Assembly (NCBI RefSeq): GCF_009712425.2
Contig: NZ_VCJR02000002.1
Span: 744,001-808,000, forward strand
Source of the DNA: Aquisalinus luteolus
GTDB taxonomy: Bacteria; Pseudomonadota; Alphaproteobacteria; Caulobacterales; Parvularculaceae
Reading direction: 5' to 3'
DNA length: 64,000 bases
In this document: positions 1 through 8,594 of the stretch, piece by piece
Numbering within the stretch: the first letter of the stretch is position 1
Layout: the number at the start of each line of letters is the position of its first letter
The notes under the pieces: model-generated
The model's input: the letters and a program-made list of their open reading frames with translations, nothing else
Told to the model about the DNA's origin: nothing
The model's database searches: none
Position numbers and translations under genes: made by a program

Positions 1-1
1 C

Positions 2-811
2 TGGAAGAACCGCAAGGATGCCGCCCGCGAGTTGCTGTCCGCCTTTCAGGTCCTGATGGCGCAGGATACGCAGAATCAGGAACGCCTTGGCGACCTTCAT
101 GGTGGCGAGGTGCACATGTTCGGAAATCTGAAGATGACGGCAGCGCCATTGCCGGCGACGGAGGAGGAGCTGGCAAGGCTGAAGGCACAGATGGAAGGGC
201 ATTCGGTCTGGCTTGCAGCCAGTACCCATCCGGGTGAGGAGGAAATCGTTCTCAGTGCCCACGAGCGGGCCGTCGCCCGGTTCGACAGCCTGCTGACCAT
301 CATCGCACCGCGCCACCCCAAACGGGGCGCGGAAATTGCCGCCAAATGCGAGGCGATGGGGCTGAATGCCGCCCGCCGTTCAACGGGCGACCCGATCACG
401 GAAAAAACACAGATCTATATCGCCGATACGCTGGGCGAATTGGGGCTTTTCTATCGCCTGTGCGATATCGCGTTTGTCGGCGGGTCGATCACGGAGATCG
501 GCGGTCACAACCCGCTGGAGCCGGCCCTCTTGAAATGCGCCATCCTTTATGGCCCCCACATCTTCAATTTCGCCGACACCTATCGCGACATGCGCGCCTC
601 GGGCGGCACGGCGCTGGTGCGCAACGAGCGCGACCTGTCGGCCTCTATTGTCCGCCTGCTGATGGATACGATGACGCGCGAGGCGATGGCGGAAAATGCC
701 GAGAGCTGGGCCGTCTCCAACGCCGAGGAAGTGCTGGGCGATATCGTCGGCGCGCTGGCGCCTGTCATGCCGGGGGCATCGCCTGTCACGATCGAAGTTG
801 GTGCGAAATGA
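2..811 (+). CDS. waaA: 3-deoxy-D-manno-octulosonic acid (Kdo) transferase, C-terminal part (runs off left edge)
   Basis: The reading frame is open from base 2, so the N-terminal part lies outside the window and about 269 residues are visible. WaaA (KdtA) moves Kdo from CMP-Kdo to lipid IVA at the inner face of the cytoplasmic membrane. The visible part is the GT-B C-terminal domain, with the family signatures WLAASTHPGEEE, IIAPRHPKRG and the nucleotide-sugar pocket FVGGSITEIGGHNPLEPA. The stop codon overlaps the ATG of lpxK (ATGA), so the two are probably translationally coupled. The lipid A neighbourhood agrees with the call. The true start cannot be seen. Confidence 0.95.
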   Translation, partial: WKNRKDAARELLSAFQVLMAQDTQNQERLGDLHGGEVHMFGNLKMTAAPLPATEEELARLKAQMEGHSVWLAASTHPGEEEIVLSAHERAVARFDSLLTIIAPRHPKRGAEIAAKCEAMGLNAARRSTGDPITEKTQIYIADTLGELGLFYRLCDIAFVGGSITEIGGHNPLEPALLKCAILYGPHIFNFADTYRDMRASGGTALVRNERDLSASIVRLLMDTMTREAMAENAESWAVSNAEEVLGDIVGALAPVMPGASPVTIEVGAK

Positions 812-1833
812 CGGGTACGCCCGGTTTCTGGTGGCATCCGGACGGGGCAGGGCATCCTGTGGCGAAGCTTCTGGGGCCGATTGCCTCTCTCTATCAGACC
901 ATCGACAGAAAGAAACGGGCTTCCAGAATTCCCTATCGTGCCTCCGGGCCGGTAATCTGTGTAGGGAACGCCTCCATGGGCGGGGTCGGGAAGACGCCCT
1001 TTTCGATCCTTCTTTCCACATTGCTGGCAGAGTCCGGCCACAAGCCCGGCTTCCTGACACGGGGCTATGGCGGGTCGGAAAAAGGCCCGGTCGAGGTCAC
1101 CGCTAATCATACATACGCAGAGATGGGCGATGAGGCGCTGCTACTGGCCCATCATGGCCCGGTCATCGTCTCCCGCGACCGCGAAGCCGGGGCCCGCATG
1201 CTGTTCGCCTCGCAATCAGCCGATGTGCTGATCATGGATGACGGGTTCCAGAACCCGTCCCTGGTCAAGGATGTCTCGTTCCTACTCGTCGATGCCGAGA
1301 CCGGCTTCGGGAACGGCCTCGTCTTCCCGGCAGGCCCCCTGCGCGAGACACCCGAACAGGCAAAGGCTAGGGCGGATGCGGTGGTCGTCGTCACGCGCCA
1401 TGCGGAGGTGGAAATTCCTGCCGATCTTGCCGACTTCGCTGGCAGCCTGCCCCTGTTCAGGGCCTGGCTGGAACCGGTGGCGGCAGAACCGGGAAAGGTT
1501 GTTGCCTTCTGCGGCATAGGCCGGCCTGCAAAATTCTATGCGACGCTGGAACGGGCTGGATATACGCTTGCCGCCACACGCGATTTTCCGGACCATCATG
1601 CATGGAAAGCGGGCGACCTTTCTGAACTGCAAGCCCTTGCGGCGCAGCATGACGCACCATTGATCACCACGCAAAAGGATCATGTCCGCCTGCCCGTTGA
1701 CATTCGCGACAGTGTGAAGACGCTGTCGGTGCGTATGGCGGTTGACGATCCGGCACGGTTGGGCGAGTTGTTGGCGCCTCGACTGGGGGCGGCGGAAAAA
1801 GCAGGCAGGACTGACAGGGCAGGCAGCAGATGA
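808..1833 (+). CDS. lpxK: tetraacyldisaccharide 4'-kinase
   Basis: 341 residues, the usual length for LpxK, which phosphorylates the 4' position of the lipid A disaccharide at the inner membrane. A P-loop of LpxK type is seen at about residues 53-63 (GNASMGGVGKT), followed by the TRGYGG segment and the MDDGFQN motif. The longer open frame reaching back to 346 is spurious because it lies inside waaA. The ATG at 808 overlaps the waaA stop, and the lpxK stop overlaps the next start, giving a tightly coupled waaA-lpxK-acyltransferase operon. The C-terminal region has the FPDHHAW signature of the family. Confidence 0.96.
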   Translation: MTGTPGFWWHPDGAGHPVAKLLGPIASLYQTIDRKKRASRIPYRASGPVICVGNASMGGVGKTPFSILLSTLLAESGHKPGFLTRGYGGSEKGPVEVTANHTYAEMGDEALLLAHHGPVIVSRDREAGARMLFASQSADVLIMDDGFQNPSLVKDVSFLLVDAETGFGNGLVFPAGPLRETPEQAKARADAVVVVTRHAEVEIPADLADFAGSLPLFRAWLEPVAAEPGKVVAFCGIGRPAKFYATLERAGYTLAATRDFPDHHAWKAGDLSELQALAAQHDAPLITTQKDHVRLPVDIRDSVKTLSVRMAVDDPARLGELLAPRLGAAEKAGRTDRAGSR

Positions 1834-2831
1834 GCCAATCGACCAATTTTCCCGAGCCGGTAAACCCCGCCGATCCCATGCGCTGGGATGGCGAGGCAGA
1901 GCTGCCCGAACGCCGCACCAATATGGATATCACCCTCAAGCACCAGTTCGAGGCGACCATCATGCACGGCATGTTCTCGCTGATGGAATTAATGGGCGTG
2001 GACCGCGCCAGCGCCTTCATGGGCAGGTTGCTGCGTATCGCCGGGCCATTGCTGCGCCCGGTTCACAAGCGTGGGCTCAACAATCTGCGTCTCGTCTTCC
2101 CCTATAACAGCGATGACGAAAACGAAGCGATACTGAAAAAAGTCTGGGAAAATCTAGGACGCACCGTAGGGGAATATCCCCATCTTGAGTGTTTCCGCGC
2201 GTTCGAGGATGGTGGCCGCGTCGAGATCGAGGGGGAGGGCCTGCTGCGGTCCCTGATCGAGCAGGAGCGCCCGGTCATCTTCGTCACGTCCCATATGGCG
2301 AACTGGGAAGTGATTGGCACGGTGCTCTATCGGGCTGGTGTCAGGTTCGCCATCGTCTACCGCGCCGCCAATAATCCGATCGTCGATGAGCGCATCATCG
2401 ACCTGCGGGCCGGTGTCATGACCCGTCACCAGGCACCCAAGGGTAAGCGGGGCGGACGGGCGCTGCTGAATTTCATCAATTCCGGGCTTTCCCTGTGCAT
2501 GCTCGTCGACCAGAAGCTGAATGACGGCATCCGCGTGCCGTTCATGGGCCACGATGCGATGACGCCCTCTGCCGCTGCCCGCATGGCGCTTAAATATGAT
2601 GCGCCGGTCGTGCCCATCGGCATTCGCCGCCTCGATGGTGCCAGTTTCCGGGTCACCTTCCATGATCCGCTTGTCTTTTCCGCAAGCGGTGACACCCACC
2701 GTGATGCAGAAGCGCTGACGGCACAGATCAACGACGCGCTGGGCGAGATAATCAAGGCCAATCCCGGCCAGTGGCTGTGGCTGCACAGGCGCTGGCCGAA
2801 GGATGTGATGAAGGCCGCAGGTCTGGAGTAA
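1830..2831 (+). CDS. lipid A biosynthesis (lauroyl/myristoyl) acyltransferase, LpxL/HtrB family
   Basis: 333 residues. This family transfers a fatty acyl chain from acyl-ACP to Kdo2-lipid IVA. The catalytic H-x4-D/E motif is seen as H155-MANW-E160, followed by family-typical segments including MLVDQKLNDGI and VPFMG, which resemble the substrate-binding part of LpxL. The N-terminus carries about 30 polar residues ahead of the usual membrane-associating segment. It overlaps lpxK by four bases (ATGA). Whether it adds the first or second secondary acyl chain cannot be told from sequence; no second paralogue is in this window. Confidence 0.9.
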   Translation: MSQSTNFPEPVNPADPMRWDGEAELPERRTNMDITLKHQFEATIMHGMFSLMELMGVDRASAFMGRLLRIAGPLLRPVHKRGLNNLRLVFPYNSDDENEAILKKVWENLGRTVGEYPHLECFRAFEDGGRVEIEGEGLLRSLIEQERPVIFVTSHMANWEVIGTVLYRAGVRFAIVYRAANNPIVDERIIDLRAGVMTRHQAPKGKRGGRALLNFINSGLSLCMLVDQKLNDGIRVPFMGHDAMTPSAAARMALKYDAPVVPIGIRRLDGASFRVTFHDPLVFSASGDTHRDAEALTAQINDALGEIIKANPGQWLWLHRRWPKDVMKAAGLE

Positions 2832-2871
2832 TGTTCGGCAACTATTCCGGGGAGCTGTCCGTTAGTCGTAC

Positions 2872-3198
2872 ATGAAAATGCATCTGGAAGACATCGCCGC
2901 CCGTCTCGCCGAGAAGACCGATCTGCCGGTGCAGTACAGGGAATTCCTGCGCATTCCGGAAATGAGTGCCGGCCTTTACCGACTGAAGAAGGGCGAGAAG
3001 GATCCCCAGACCCCTCATCGTCAGGACGAGGCATATTATGTCATCAATGGCAGGGGGCAGTTTACCGTCGACGGAGAGACAGCCGCTGTCGGCCCAGGGG
3101 CATTCCTGTACGTTGCCCGCATGGTTGAGCATCGCTTCCATGACATCGAGGAAGACATGGACATCCTCGTCCTGTTCGCCCCCGCAGAAGTCGCCTGA
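2872..3198 (+). CDS. cupin-domain protein
   Basis: 108 residues forming a single small cupin barrel. The metal-site region reads TPHRQDEAYYVINGRG, with a His and a Glu in the typical first-motif spacing, and the second motif region contains VARMVEHRFHDI. These positions suggest a bound divalent metal. The substrate is unknown; this class includes small-molecule binders and isomerases. It starts 40 bases after the acyltransferase, so it may belong to the same transcript, though no strong ribosome site sits before its ATG. The call is at fold level only. Confidence 0.8.
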   Translation: MKMHLEDIAARLAEKTDLPVQYREFLRIPEMSAGLYRLKKGEKDPQTPHRQDEAYYVINGRGQFTVDGETAAVGPGAFLYVARMVEHRFHDIEEDMDILVLFAPAEVA

Positions 3199-3346
3199 CT
3201 TTATCGTCGCACTCTATCATTAAATTTGCCTCACCCACCTGCAAAGCGGGAACGGGAGAAACGGTTCACGGGTTCGTGAGTCGATAATGGCGCAGCGTCA
3301 TTCATCATACTACTGACATTTTAAAATGCTTATAAGGAGATGCCCC

Positions 3347-3679
3347 ATGAGTAACTATCTTCTATCCTCCGGCACAATCACCGGTGATCAGGTCGTCAAC
3401 GCCCAGGGCGAGGACCTTGGCCATGTCAAAGAGCTGATGATCAATCCCGATGACGGAAAGATCGAATATGCCGTACTTGATTTCGGTGGTTTCCTCGGCA
3501 TCGGCGACAAGTTTTTCGCCGTGCCCTTCACCCAATTCGGTGTCGATCGTGAGAAGCATCGCATGGTGTTGAATGTCGACAAGGAGCGTCTGAAGGAAGC
3601 ACCCGGTTTCGACAAGGACAACTGGCCTGATTTCGCCGATGCGGAGTTCACGAGTACCGTGAACACCTTTTACGGTTAA
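3347..3679 (+). CDS. PRC-barrel domain protein
   Basis: 110 residues. The start at 3347 is chosen because AAGGAGA lies seven bases upstream; an in-frame ATG at 3326 lacks this. The sequence has a PRC-barrel beta fold: an opening strand, then GEDLGHVKELMINPDDGKI, the YAVLDFGG strand, and FAVPFTQF. PRC-barrel proteins of this kind are often stress-linked in alphaproteobacteria, but no function can be assigned. It has its own intergenic region upstream and a strong hairpin terminator downstream, so it is likely a single-gene unit. Confidence 0.85.
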   Translation: MSNYLLSSGTITGDQVVNAQGEDLGHVKELMINPDDGKIEYAVLDFGGFLGIGDKFFAVPFTQFGVDREKHRMVLNVDKERLKEAPGFDKDNWPDFADAEFTSTVNTFYG

Positions 3680-3710
3680 TACGGATTATCCTCTTTCTTC
3701 CCTGAAGAAA

Positions 3711-3739
3711 AGCCGGCGGTATTTCCGCCGGCTTTTTGT
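3711..3739 (+). terminator. rho-independent terminator after the PRC-barrel gene
   Basis: A nine-base-pair GC-rich stem (AGCCGGCGG at 3711-3719 pairing with CCGCCGGCT at 3725-3733) with a short loop, followed by a T tract. On the reverse strand the hairpin is also followed by T-rich sequence, so it probably serves the convergent SDR gene as well. Confidence 0.85.
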
Positions 3740-3764
3740 TGAAGTGAAAAGGGTAGTTTTCAGC

Positions 3765-4667
3765 CTAGCTGATCGGTTTGCCGCCAGTGGCGCCGAATAT
3801 CTCTCCGGAGATATAGCTGGACTCCTGCGAGGCCAGGAAAACAAAGGTGGGGGCCAGTTCCGCCGGTTGCCCCGGCCGGCCCATGGGCGTGGTCTTGCCG
3901 AACTCTTCTACCTTGTCCTGCGTCTGGCCGCCGGATGGTTGCAGCGGTGTCCAGAACGGACCGGGGGCGATGGCGTTGACGCGGATGCCCTTGTCGAGGG
4001 CGCCCTGTGCCAGCGCTTCGGTAAAGCCCCTGATGGCGAATTTCGTGGTCGCATAATCGAGCAGGTAGGGTGCCGGGGAAAAGCCCTGATTGGACGTGAG
4101 GTTGATGATGGATGCGCCGGGCGGCATGATCTTCATCGCTGCCTTGCACAGCCAGAACATGGCGTATACGTTGGTTTTCATCGTTTCGTCGAACTGTTCA
4201 TGGGAAACGTCCTCGATGCCCGGCTGGCGTACCTGGTGACCTGCATTGCACACGAGGATATCGAGGCCGCCGAGCAGTTCCACCGTCTTCACGATCAACG
4301 CGGCGCACAGGTCGGGGTCGCGCAAGTCGCCGGGTATGGCGTGGATCGTCCCGCCCTCTGCCTCGGCCAGTTCGATCAGGCTGTCGGCATCTTCCTGTTC
4401 TTCCGGCAGGTGGTTGAAGACGACGCTGGCACCCTCGCGGATATAGGCGATGACGGCGGCGCGGCCGAGACCGGAATCACCGCCCGTGATCAGCGCCTTG
4501 CGCCCCTTCAGCCGCCCGAAACCCTGATAGCTTTCCTCGCCATGGTCCGGGCGCGGGTCCATCTTTTCGGTGAAGCCGGGCTTTTCCTGCGGCTGGCGCG
4601 GGAAAGGCGGCTGGGGATACTGGTCGCGCGGGTCGCGCATCTCGTACTGGTTTTTCGTCTCGGCCAT
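3765..4667 (-). CDS. SDR-family oxidoreductase, general-stress type with N-terminal extension
   Basis: 300 residues from the ATG at 4667, which has AAAGGAG just upstream. The Rossmann motif TGGDSGLG is at residues 61-68, the NAG motif at 141-143, and the catalytic Ser192, Tyr205 and Lys209 (YATTK) are all present. The roughly 50-residue proline-rich N-terminal extension is typical of the YhdF/YdaD-like stress-associated SDR subgroup. It should be an NAD(P)-dependent reductase or dehydrogenase in the cytoplasm; the substrate is unknown. It ends at a bidirectional terminator shared with the PRC-barrel gene. Confidence 0.9.
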   Translation of the reverse strand: MAETKNQYEMRDPRDQYPQPPFPRQPQEKPGFTEKMDPRPDHGEESYQGFGRLKGRKALITGGDSGLGRAAVIAYIREGASVVFNHLPEEQEDADSLIELAEAEGGTIHAIPGDLRDPDLCAALIVKTVELLGGLDILVCNAGHQVRQPGIEDVSHEQFDETMKTNVYAMFWLCKAAMKIMPPGASIINLTSNQGFSPAPYLLDYATTKFAIRGFTEALAQGALDKGIRVNAIAPGPFWTPLQPSGGQTQDKVEEFGKTTPMGRPGQPAELAPTFVFLASQESSYISGEIFGATGGKPIS

Positions 4668-4717
4668 GAATACTCCTTTACATGTCACAAGGGTGAACAC
4701 GATCGGACTGCATGGGT

Positions 4718-5077
4718 TCAGGAGATTAAGTCACCGACATAAACCAGCGCCCGGCCGGTACAGATTTCACTACCATCCGCATCCGTGCAGCGCGTCTCCA
4801 GATCGACAAGGTTCTTTTCAAGGCGCAACCGCGTGACAGTGACGCGAGCTGTAATTGGCATGTCGAGACGTGGCGTCGCGATCCAGTCTATTTCCTGTTT
4901 CAGATAGTTTGTGCCAGGTCCCGGCAGATGTACGCCCAGAAGATACGAAAAAAGGCTTGCGACGAGCGGCCTTGGCACGTGTCTATCTAGACACGACGCA
5001 CCGGTCAGGGCATGCCACTGATCGATCTCTGTCGTCGTGAAATGCCGCGTCACCTCTGCCGTGTCACCGATCTTCAT
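4718..5077 (-). CDS. MaoC-like hotdog protein, probable non-catalytic partner
   Basis: 119 residues with a hotdog-fold layout, resembling MaoC-like dehydratases. The family's catalytic D-x-N-P-x-H motif is absent: the equivalent region reads TGASCLDRHVP. The neighbouring gene, which overlaps it by four bases (ATGA), does carry the motif. Two-subunit hydratases in which only one subunit keeps the motif are known in acyl-CoA metabolism, so I infer a heteromeric enzyme. It is the last gene of the TetR-ligase-MaoC-MaoC unit. Confidence 0.75.
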   Translation of the reverse strand: MKIGDTAEVTRHFTTTEIDQWHALTGASCLDRHVPRPLVASLFSYLLGVHLPGPGTNYLKQEIDWIATPRLDMPITARVTVTRLRLEKNLVDLETRCTDADGSEICTGRALVYVGDLIS

Positions 5078-5439
5078 GATCTTTTATCCAGAACAAGCGT
5101 CAGCTTGCAGACGGTTTCACCATCACTGGTGCGCCGTGCGGTCAGCTCCAGCAGGTCGGGATTTTCTTCACGCCCCGCAAAGGCGATTTCATCGCCCAGT
5201 CGCGCCGGGGCAGGGAACATCAATGCCGTCTGCGCTATCCCGGCGTCACCCATGATTTGCTCGGCAAGGCCCTCAAGGATCGAATACAGGAACATGCCGT
5301 GGGCGACCGTCGTGCCGAATCGCGCCCGGCTGGCAAATGCCGGGTCCACATGGATCGGGTTGTCGTCGCCGCTGATGGCAGCAAAGCGGTCGAAATCTTC
5401 CTGCGTCAGGGTGCGGATGATCTGGATAGCTTCAGCCAT
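5074..5439 (-). CDS. MaoC-family (R)-specific enoyl-CoA hydratase-like protein
   Basis: 121 residues, single hotdog domain. The hydratase motif GDDNPIHVD is at residues 24-32, with Asp25 and His30 as the expected catalytic pair, followed by TVAHGMF, a typical MaoC segment. The enzyme would hydrate an enoyl-CoA or dehydrate a hydroxyacyl-CoA. It overlaps the acyl-CoA ligase gene by eight bases and the second MaoC-like gene by four, so the three proteins are probably made in balance and act on the same CoA thioester. Confidence 0.85.
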   Translation of the reverse strand: MAEAIQIIRTLTQEDFDRFAAISGDDNPIHVDPAFASRARFGTTVAHGMFLYSILEGLAEQIMGDAGIAQTALMFPAPARLGDEIAFAGREENPDLLELTARRTSDGETVCKLTLVLDKRS

Positions 5440-6931
5440 TCTGACCTGTGCCTGGCAGGAGATGCTTCTGGATCTTGCCCGCTGCGGTGCGCGGAAAATC
5501 CTGCACGACCGTGAAATGTTGCGGTACCTTGTAGGCTGCCAGGTTCTGTCGGCACCAGTCGCGAAAGGCGGTCTCGTCCAGCTTGCTGTCCTCCGCAGGC
5601 TGGATGAAGGCCTTGCCGACCTCGCCCCATTGCTTGTCAGGAATGCCGATCACAGCGGCATCGACGATGCCGGGATGGGCGCAGAGCACGTTCTCGACTT
5701 CCTTGGGATAAACATTCTCGCCGCCGGAGATATACATCTCCTTCGACCGCCCGGCGGCGTAGTAGAAGCCGTCCTCATCGATCCAGCCAAGATCGCCCGA
5801 TTTAAGCCAGCCATCCTCTGTAAACGCATCGCGCGTCGCTTCTTCGTCGCGCCAGTACCCGGGGGTGACCGCAGGCCCCCTGATCTGGAACTCGCCAACA
5901 TTGCCGTCTCCACTCTCAGCTCGGGCGATGCGCACGCGTGACAGCAGCTGTGGCTTGCCGATGGAGCCGATCTTTGCAGTCACGTCCTCGGGCTGCATCA
6001 GGAACAGCGTCGGGCCCGTCTCCGTCATGCCCATGCCGTTACAGACCATGATATCGCGTTCAGCATAGAGACGGACGAGATGGTCCGGCAGTGGTGCGCC
6101 GCCACAGCCCCAATGACGAACGGCTGAAAGGTCGGTGACGGGGAAGAAGGGATGGTCCGCCAGCGCCTGATAAACGGTCGGTACGGCAAAGATGGTCTGG
6201 AAACGACCGGCTGCCGCTAGTGATAGCACTGTGCCCGCATCAAAGCCCGGAATGATCAGCACACTGCCACCCTCGAACAGGGTCGGCAATGTGTGCAGGT
6301 TTATGCCTGCGGTGTGAAACAATGGCAGGAAATTCAGCGTCGTGTCACCGGCATTCAGGCCGATTGCCCGGCCGATATTCACACTGTTGGCCAGCGCCAT
6401 GCCATAGGTCTGGATCACTGCTTTCGGCCTGCCGGTCGTGCCCGACGTGAACAACAGGTACCAGCAGTCGGATGAGGTCCAGAACGGGCGGGGCGGCAGG
6501 GGGCTCGCAGCGGTCATGCGAGCCGCATAGCCATCCGCTGACGGATCGTCGAGGCCTATGAGCGGCAGGCCCGGTGCTGCTTGCCTGACTGTTTCCAGGT
6601 CCTCTGCACCACTCAGCACGATTTTCGGTTCCGTCAGCGCAAAGAGCCCGGCCATCTCCGCCGACGGCATGCGCCAGTTCAGTGGTACCAGGATCGCACC
6701 AAGCCGGGCGCAGGCAAACAGAACTTCGAAAAACGCGATGCGGTTGCGACAGGCGATCGCCACCCTGTCCCCTTCGCCGATGCCATTGTGCTTGAGGATA
6801 GAGGCGGCGCGTCCGGCCCTGTCCTGCAGGGCGCGATAGGTGACGCTGGCGCCAGTCTCCCATTCCTCCAGCGCGCATTTGTCGGGGCTCAGCTCTGCTG
6901 ATTTCTGCAAAAGATCCGGAATCTGGTCCAT
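5432..6931 (-). CDS. acyl-CoA ligase / AMP-dependent synthetase
   Basis: 499 residues, normal for the ANL superfamily. It activates a carboxylic acid to an acyl-adenylate and then an acyl-CoA. The AMP-binding core LLFTSGTTGRPKA is present, as are GMTETGP (adenine site) and the hinge region SGDLGWIDEDGF followed by GRSKEMYISGGENVYP. The C-terminal lysine motif reads PRTAAGKIQKH. Start at 6931 has GGAGTAAGG upstream and lies six bases from the TetR stop. The acid substrate is not predictable; the context suggests the product of one of the hydrolases encoded divergently. Confidence 0.92.
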   Translation of the reverse strand: MDQIPDLLQKSAELSPDKCALEEWETGASVTYRALQDRAGRAASILKHNGIGEGDRVAIACRNRIAFFEVLFACARLGAILVPLNWRMPSAEMAGLFALTEPKIVLSGAEDLETVRQAAPGLPLIGLDDPSADGYAARMTAASPLPPRPFWTSSDCWYLLFTSGTTGRPKAVIQTYGMALANSVNIGRAIGLNAGDTTLNFLPLFHTAGINLHTLPTLFEGGSVLIIPGFDAGTVLSLAAAGRFQTIFAVPTVYQALADHPFFPVTDLSAVRHWGCGGAPLPDHLVRLYAERDIMVCNGMGMTETGPTLFLMQPEDVTAKIGSIGKPQLLSRVRIARAESGDGNVGEFQIRGPAVTPGYWRDEEATRDAFTEDGWLKSGDLGWIDEDGFYYAAGRSKEMYISGGENVYPKEVENVLCAHPGIVDAAVIGIPDKQWGEVGKAFIQPAEDSKLDETAFRDWCRQNLAAYKVPQHFTVVQDFPRTAAGKIQKHLLPGTGQNG

Positions 6932-6937
6932 GGGCCC

Positions 6938-7594
6938 TTACTCCCGATCTCCCTTGTTGTCAGTCTTCCCGTCACCCTTGCGGCTGAGGCCGTTGACGAT
7001 CAGGTCGCCGACATTACTGGTCACGTCCTGCAGGTCAACGCTGTCGTCCCAGATGCCGTAGTGCTGGCCGAGAAAGACGCTGGCGCCGATCAGCGCCCAG
7101 GCGCGATGCTCGTTATTGCCGGGCTCGATCTCACCGCGACCCACAGCCTCGTCGAGGCGGCGCTGATAGGCCTGGCTGAAAGCCGCGTAATAGTCGCGAT
7201 AGGCTTCCGGCGCCACGAACTGCGCCTCGTTGACGATGCGGTAGAGGTTCTTGTGCTGGCGCACGAATTCGATGAAGGCCTGCAGGCCCATGCGTTCTGC
7301 TTCCAGCCGGCTCGGTGCCTCGGCGACGCGCTGGCCGATCCAGGAGCGGGTCAGCTTGCCCATATGCACGATAAGGGTGCGAAAGATCTCTTCCTTGCTT
7401 TTGAAGTGCACATAGAACGTGCCCATCGCAACGCCAGCGCGCTGGGTTATGCCGGTGATAGCGGCATCATGGAAGCCTTTTTCCCCGAATTCCTGCTCTG
7501 CGGCCTCCAGAATTCGCACCCATGTCTTCTGCCCACGAGCCGTTTTCGGGGCAGTATCAGGCAGGGTATGGACAAAATGTGATAGATGGTTCAT
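6938..7594 (-). CDS. TetR/AcrR-family transcriptional regulator
   Basis: 218 residues. The N-terminal helix-turn-helix (about residues 25-72) contains RILEAAEQEFGEKGF and GVAMGTFYVHFKSKEEIF, the classic TetR pattern. The C-terminal ligand domain is unassigned. It heads the minus-strand unit with the acyl-CoA ligase and two MaoC-like genes and faces the alpha/beta hydrolase and TonB receptor genes across a 108-base intergenic region with repeated half-sites. It likely represses both directions and responds to a CoA thioester or its precursor; this is inference. Confidence 0.92.
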   Translation of the reverse strand: MNHLSHFVHTLPDTAPKTARGQKTWVRILEAAEQEFGEKGFHDAAITGITQRAGVAMGTFYVHFKSKEEIFRTLIVHMGKLTRSWIGQRVAEAPSRLEAERMGLQAFIEFVRQHKNLYRIVNEAQFVAPEAYRDYYAAFSQAYQRRLDEAVGRGEIEPGNNEHRAWALIGASVFLGQHYGIWDDSVDLQDVTSNVGDLIVNGLSRKGDGKTDNKGDRE

Positions 7595-7638
7595 GTTTCA
7601 ATATGACGGCTGATTCATGTCTTGGTTTAGTATGACGG
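7590..7638. promoter_or_regulatory. repeated half-sites in the divergent TetR/hydrolase intergenic region (operator candidate)
   Basis: The element TTCATGT followed by TATGACGG occurs twice: 7590-7596 with 7602-7609, and 7614-7620 with 7631-7638. Within this, TCAT and ATGA half-sites lie eight bases apart in both orientations, giving overlapping inverted repeats. The location between a TetR gene and a divergent operon makes an operator role likely, but the repeat is imperfect and no binding consensus is known to me. Confidence 0.4.
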
Positions 7639-7702
7639 TGCCAGCCTCGGTGTTCGCTGACAATAAAAAAATCATTCAGCGCTGCGTATCGGGAGGTTAT
7701 TC

Positions 7703-8581
7703 ATGCAGGTCCATCACCTGCAATTACGGGACGGCGGTAAGCTTGCATGGCGTGAGGCTGGCACAGGTGTGCCCTTGCTGTTCATCCATGGCTGGTCTGT
7801 CGACGGCTCGCTCTTTTCCAGCCAGATGGCCGGGCTCTCCTCTGGATTTCGCGTCATCTGCCCTGACCTGCGAGGTCACGGCCTGTCCGATGCCAGCCCG
7901 CAAGCCAATGTGGATATGCTTGCCGACGATCTGCAGGAACTGATCGGGCATCTCGGCCTGCGCGATGTTATCGCCATCGGATGGTCGCTCGGGGCGATGG
8001 TGCTCTGGCGGATGCTCTCAGCCGGGCGGCTCCCGGCGATTGCCGGCCTTGTTACCGTCGACATGAGCCCGATGATACATAACACGCCAGATTGGCGCCT
8101 CGGCCTGATGGACGGGCGCGATTATGACAAGGCGACCAGTGCGACGACAGCAATGTCCGGCAACTGGCCGAAGATGGTGCTGCAATTCGTACCAAGAATA
8201 TTTTCAAGGGGCTTTGCTGACACCAATCCGCGTACCGTGAGCGATGTCGTACAAGTGGCCAGGGGCGGTGACGTCGCCAGCCTTGTGGCGATCTGGCATT
8301 CCATGGTCGATCAGGATTTCCGCGAGGACCTTGCGCGCATTCAGGTGCCTGCGCTCGTGGCTTATGGCGGCGAAAGCCAGCTCTATCATTCAGAGACCGC
8401 GCAGTTTGTTGCGCGTGAACTGCCTGTCAGCGATCTCATCGAATTCGCCCGGTCTGGACATACTCCGCATGTGGAGGAACCGGACCAGTTCAATAAAGCC
8501 ATAGAAGTCTTTGCTCGCGGGGTGAGCGCCCAAAAGACCGTAACTGCCAATAACCACAGCATAAAAATAGCTACATCGTAA
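7703..8581 (+). CDS. alpha/beta-fold hydrolase
   Basis: 292 residues with no signal peptide, so cytoplasmic. The oxyanion segment FIHGWS, the nucleophile elbow GWSLGA (Ser95) and the C-terminal His region SGHTPHVEEP (His253 or His256) give a complete triad layout; the RGHGLSD strand is typical of the family. The ATG follows GGAGGT. The gene sits first in the plus-strand unit facing the TetR regulator and is followed 13 bases later by a TonB receptor. An esterase, lactonase or C-C hydrolase are all possible. Confidence 0.88.
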   Translation: MQVHHLQLRDGGKLAWREAGTGVPLLFIHGWSVDGSLFSSQMAGLSSGFRVICPDLRGHGLSDASPQANVDMLADDLQELIGHLGLRDVIAIGWSLGAMVLWRMLSAGRLPAIAGLVTVDMSPMIHNTPDWRLGLMDGRDYDKATSATTAMSGNWPKMVLQFVPRIFSRGFADTNPRTVSDVVQVARGGDVASLVAIWHSMVDQDFREDLARIQVPALVAYGGESQLYHSETAQFVARELPVSDLIEFARSGHTPHVEEPDQFNKAIEVFARGVSAQKTVTANNHSIKIATS

Positions 8582-8594
8582 GGAGGGATTTCCC

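Noticed and set aside
3744-4742. 332-codon open frame on the plus strand opposite the SDR gene
   Set aside because: The SDR on the minus strand has full motifs; this frame is an antisense shadow in GC-rich DNA.
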